A DNA stretch of 64,000 nt, taken from the NCBI RefSeq assembly GCF_001730685.1, contig NZ_MDJR01000001.1, positions 434,001-498,000 of the forward strand, in the 5' to 3' direction. How positions within the stretch are numbered: the first letter of the stretch is position 1; each line of letters opens with the position of its first letter. A program made the translations under genes and the position numbers. The stretch comes from Caloranaerobacter ferrireducens. GTDB taxonomy: Bacteria > Bacillota > Clostridia > Tissierellales > Thermohalobacteraceae. The notes under the pieces are model-generated. The model had not been told where the DNA came from, searched no databases, and worked only from the letters and a program-made list of their open reading frames with translations. Positions 63,162 through 64,000 of the stretch are shown in pieces.

Positions 63162-63770
63162 ATGATGTTTATTGATAATAGAGATATACAATCAATGAAA
63201 ATTGAAGAAGTAGTTAAGCGTATAATTAATTTTAATAAATGTTTAAATGATTTTTGGTCAAATGCACATGGTTGGGCTCCATTAGAGGCAGCACAATTAC
63301 TAAGTAAATCTCGACTTGATTGGCAAGTTTCATTATCAAAGTGTCTTAAGTTGTGGATACAAAATAATAATGAGGATATAGAAAATGAAAGTGGTAGATT
63401 AATTTTGGCTTGGGCTAATTTAGGAAGTTTGGTAGAAGGAACTATGAAATTATTTCTTTCAATATTTTATAAGGATTATAAAGATGATATAGATGCAATA
63501 AGAAAGGGTGATAAGTTAATAGATCCAGATGTATTGGATTTAGAAAGAATGAGGCATTTTTTTAAGAAAAGAATATGGGAAGAAAATTATAAATGGGACG
63601 AATGGGTTTTACATGTACAACATAGACGCAATGCTATTCATGCTTATAGAAATCGGGAAATTGGAACTTTTGAAGAGTATTATAAGGACTTAAGGAATTA
63701 TTTGTTGTTTTTAAGATATCATAATGAAAGATTTCCATATCCAGATGAAGTTAATATTCCTAGATTTTAA
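63162..63770 (+). CDS. Hypothetical protein, possibly HEPN-like
   Basis: A 202-residue helical protein. The C-terminal VQHRRNAIHAYRNREIG has an R-x4-H arrangement with a following polar helix, which fits HEPN domains (often RNases in toxin-antitoxin and defence systems), and the preceding SLVEGTMKLFLSIFYKDYKD fits a HEPN helix. No partner gene is recognised. Two ATG codons (63162 and 63165) follow AAAGGGAG. The family call is tentative. Confidence 0.5.
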   Translation: MMFIDNRDIQSMKIEEVVKRIINFNKCLNDFWSNAHGWAPLEAAQLLSKSRLDWQVSLSKCLKLWIQNNNEDIENESGRLILAWANLGSLVEGTMKLFLSIFYKDYKDDIDAIRKGDKLIDPDVLDLERMRHFFKKRIWEENYKWDEWVLHVQHRRNAIHAYRNREIGTFEEYYKDLRNYLLFLRYHNERFPYPDEVNIPRF

Positions 63771-63795
63771 AGCATAATTAGGGGGAGGAACTTAT

Positions 63796-64000
63796 ATGGA
63801 ATTAAGAAAAAATACAGTTTACTTGGTTGAGAGTCCTACAGATACAACAGTATTATTAGCTGCAGGTGCAGTATATAATAAAGAAACGGGATACGTTGAG
63901 TGGTGGGATACAGTAAGAGGAAGAATGAAAAAAGTTGAGAGAATTTTATGTAATACAGAGGATGAATTCAAATTTACTAATGGAGAAAATATTTATATAT
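63796..64000 (+). CDS. Hypothetical protein, 3' partial
   Basis: ATG 63796 with a strong GGGGGAGGAA site upstream opens a frame that runs off the right edge (68 codons visible). The visible part begins MELRKNTVYLVESPTDTTVL and has YVEWWDTVRGRMKKVERILC. No family is recognised. It lies 25 bases after the HEPN-like gene and may be in the same operon. Confidence 0.6.
   Translation, partial: MELRKNTVYLVESPTDTTVLLAAGAVYNKETGYVEWWDTVRGRMKKVERILCNTEDEFKFTNGENIYI

Noticed and set aside
1-64000. CRISPR array or integrase/attachment-site pair
   Set aside because: No regularly spaced direct repeats and no integrase or flanking direct repeats at a tRNA gene were seen; the region after tRNA-Sec shows no copy of its 3' end.

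Overview
The window is AT-rich chromosomal DNA from an anaerobic, spore-forming member of the Clostridia; the gene content fits the Tissierellia/Clostridiales side, but the species cannot be named from the sequence alone. Evidence: an Rnf ferredoxin:NAD+ oxidoreductase operon, a hydrogenase-like iron-sulfur protein, sporulation genes (spoIVFA/spoIVFB-like pair, Spo0B-like protein, GerMN lipoprotein, alpha/beta SASP), Firmicutes-style Shine-Dalgarno sites, a leuS T-box, and a complete selenocysteine system (selA, selB, tRNA-Sec and a selD that itself contains an in-frame UGA).

Layout. 1-2.2 kb: end of a hydrogenase-like gene, then DRTGG, PHP and GHKL-ATPase genes, tightly packed. 2.2-7.5 kb: rnfCDGEAB with its own promoter, a leader hairpin and a strong terminator. 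7.7-19 kb: NusG-II, Gx-transporter and DUF4321 genes, then maf-radC-mreBCD-pbp2-minCDE-mgsA (cell shape, wall growth and division-site selection). 18.4-29.2 kb: spoIVFA/B-like genes, two radical-SAM-associated genes, RNase G, glycerate kinase, the L21 leader with rplU-prp-rpmA, spo0B-like, obg and yhbY. The rplU-prp-rpmA-spo0B-obg order is that of Bacillus. 29.2-30.8 kb: two small unknown genes and an amidase-SLH/holin pair. 31-36 kb: nadD-yqeK-rsfS, T-box leuS and ridA. 36-42 kb: a D-Ala-D-Ala carboxypeptidase on the minus strand and two large lipoproteins. 42-50.5 kb: comEA, selD-selA-selB, a two-component system with a GerMN lipoprotein, and tRNA-Sec. 50.6-55 kb: small conserved proteins, a membrane protein with a jelly-roll-like exterior, a SASP and a two-P-loop ATPase.

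From about 55 kb the sequence becomes accessory: lipoproteins of unknown role, single enzymes, a decayed REP-associated transposase with both inverted ends, a frameshifted alpha/beta hydrolase, a decayed second copy of the two-P-loop ATPase gene with its terminator, and TPR, DUF3574-like and HEPN-like proteins. The window ends inside an unrecognised gene.

The clearest things that an automatic reading would miss are: the UGA at codon 17 of selD; the lack of any ATG/GTG/TTG start for the full yqeK reading frame; a 58-codon gene at 29260; a 70-bp dispersed inverted repeat present twice in opposite orientation; two hairpins that pair with Shine-Dalgarno sequences; and the three decayed loci between 58.3 and 60.9 kb. 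I do not see a clearly novel multi-gene system. The best candidates for undescribed biology are the 37.6-42 kb lipoprotein pair, the 52 kb membrane protein and the unknown genes at 62.6-64 kb.
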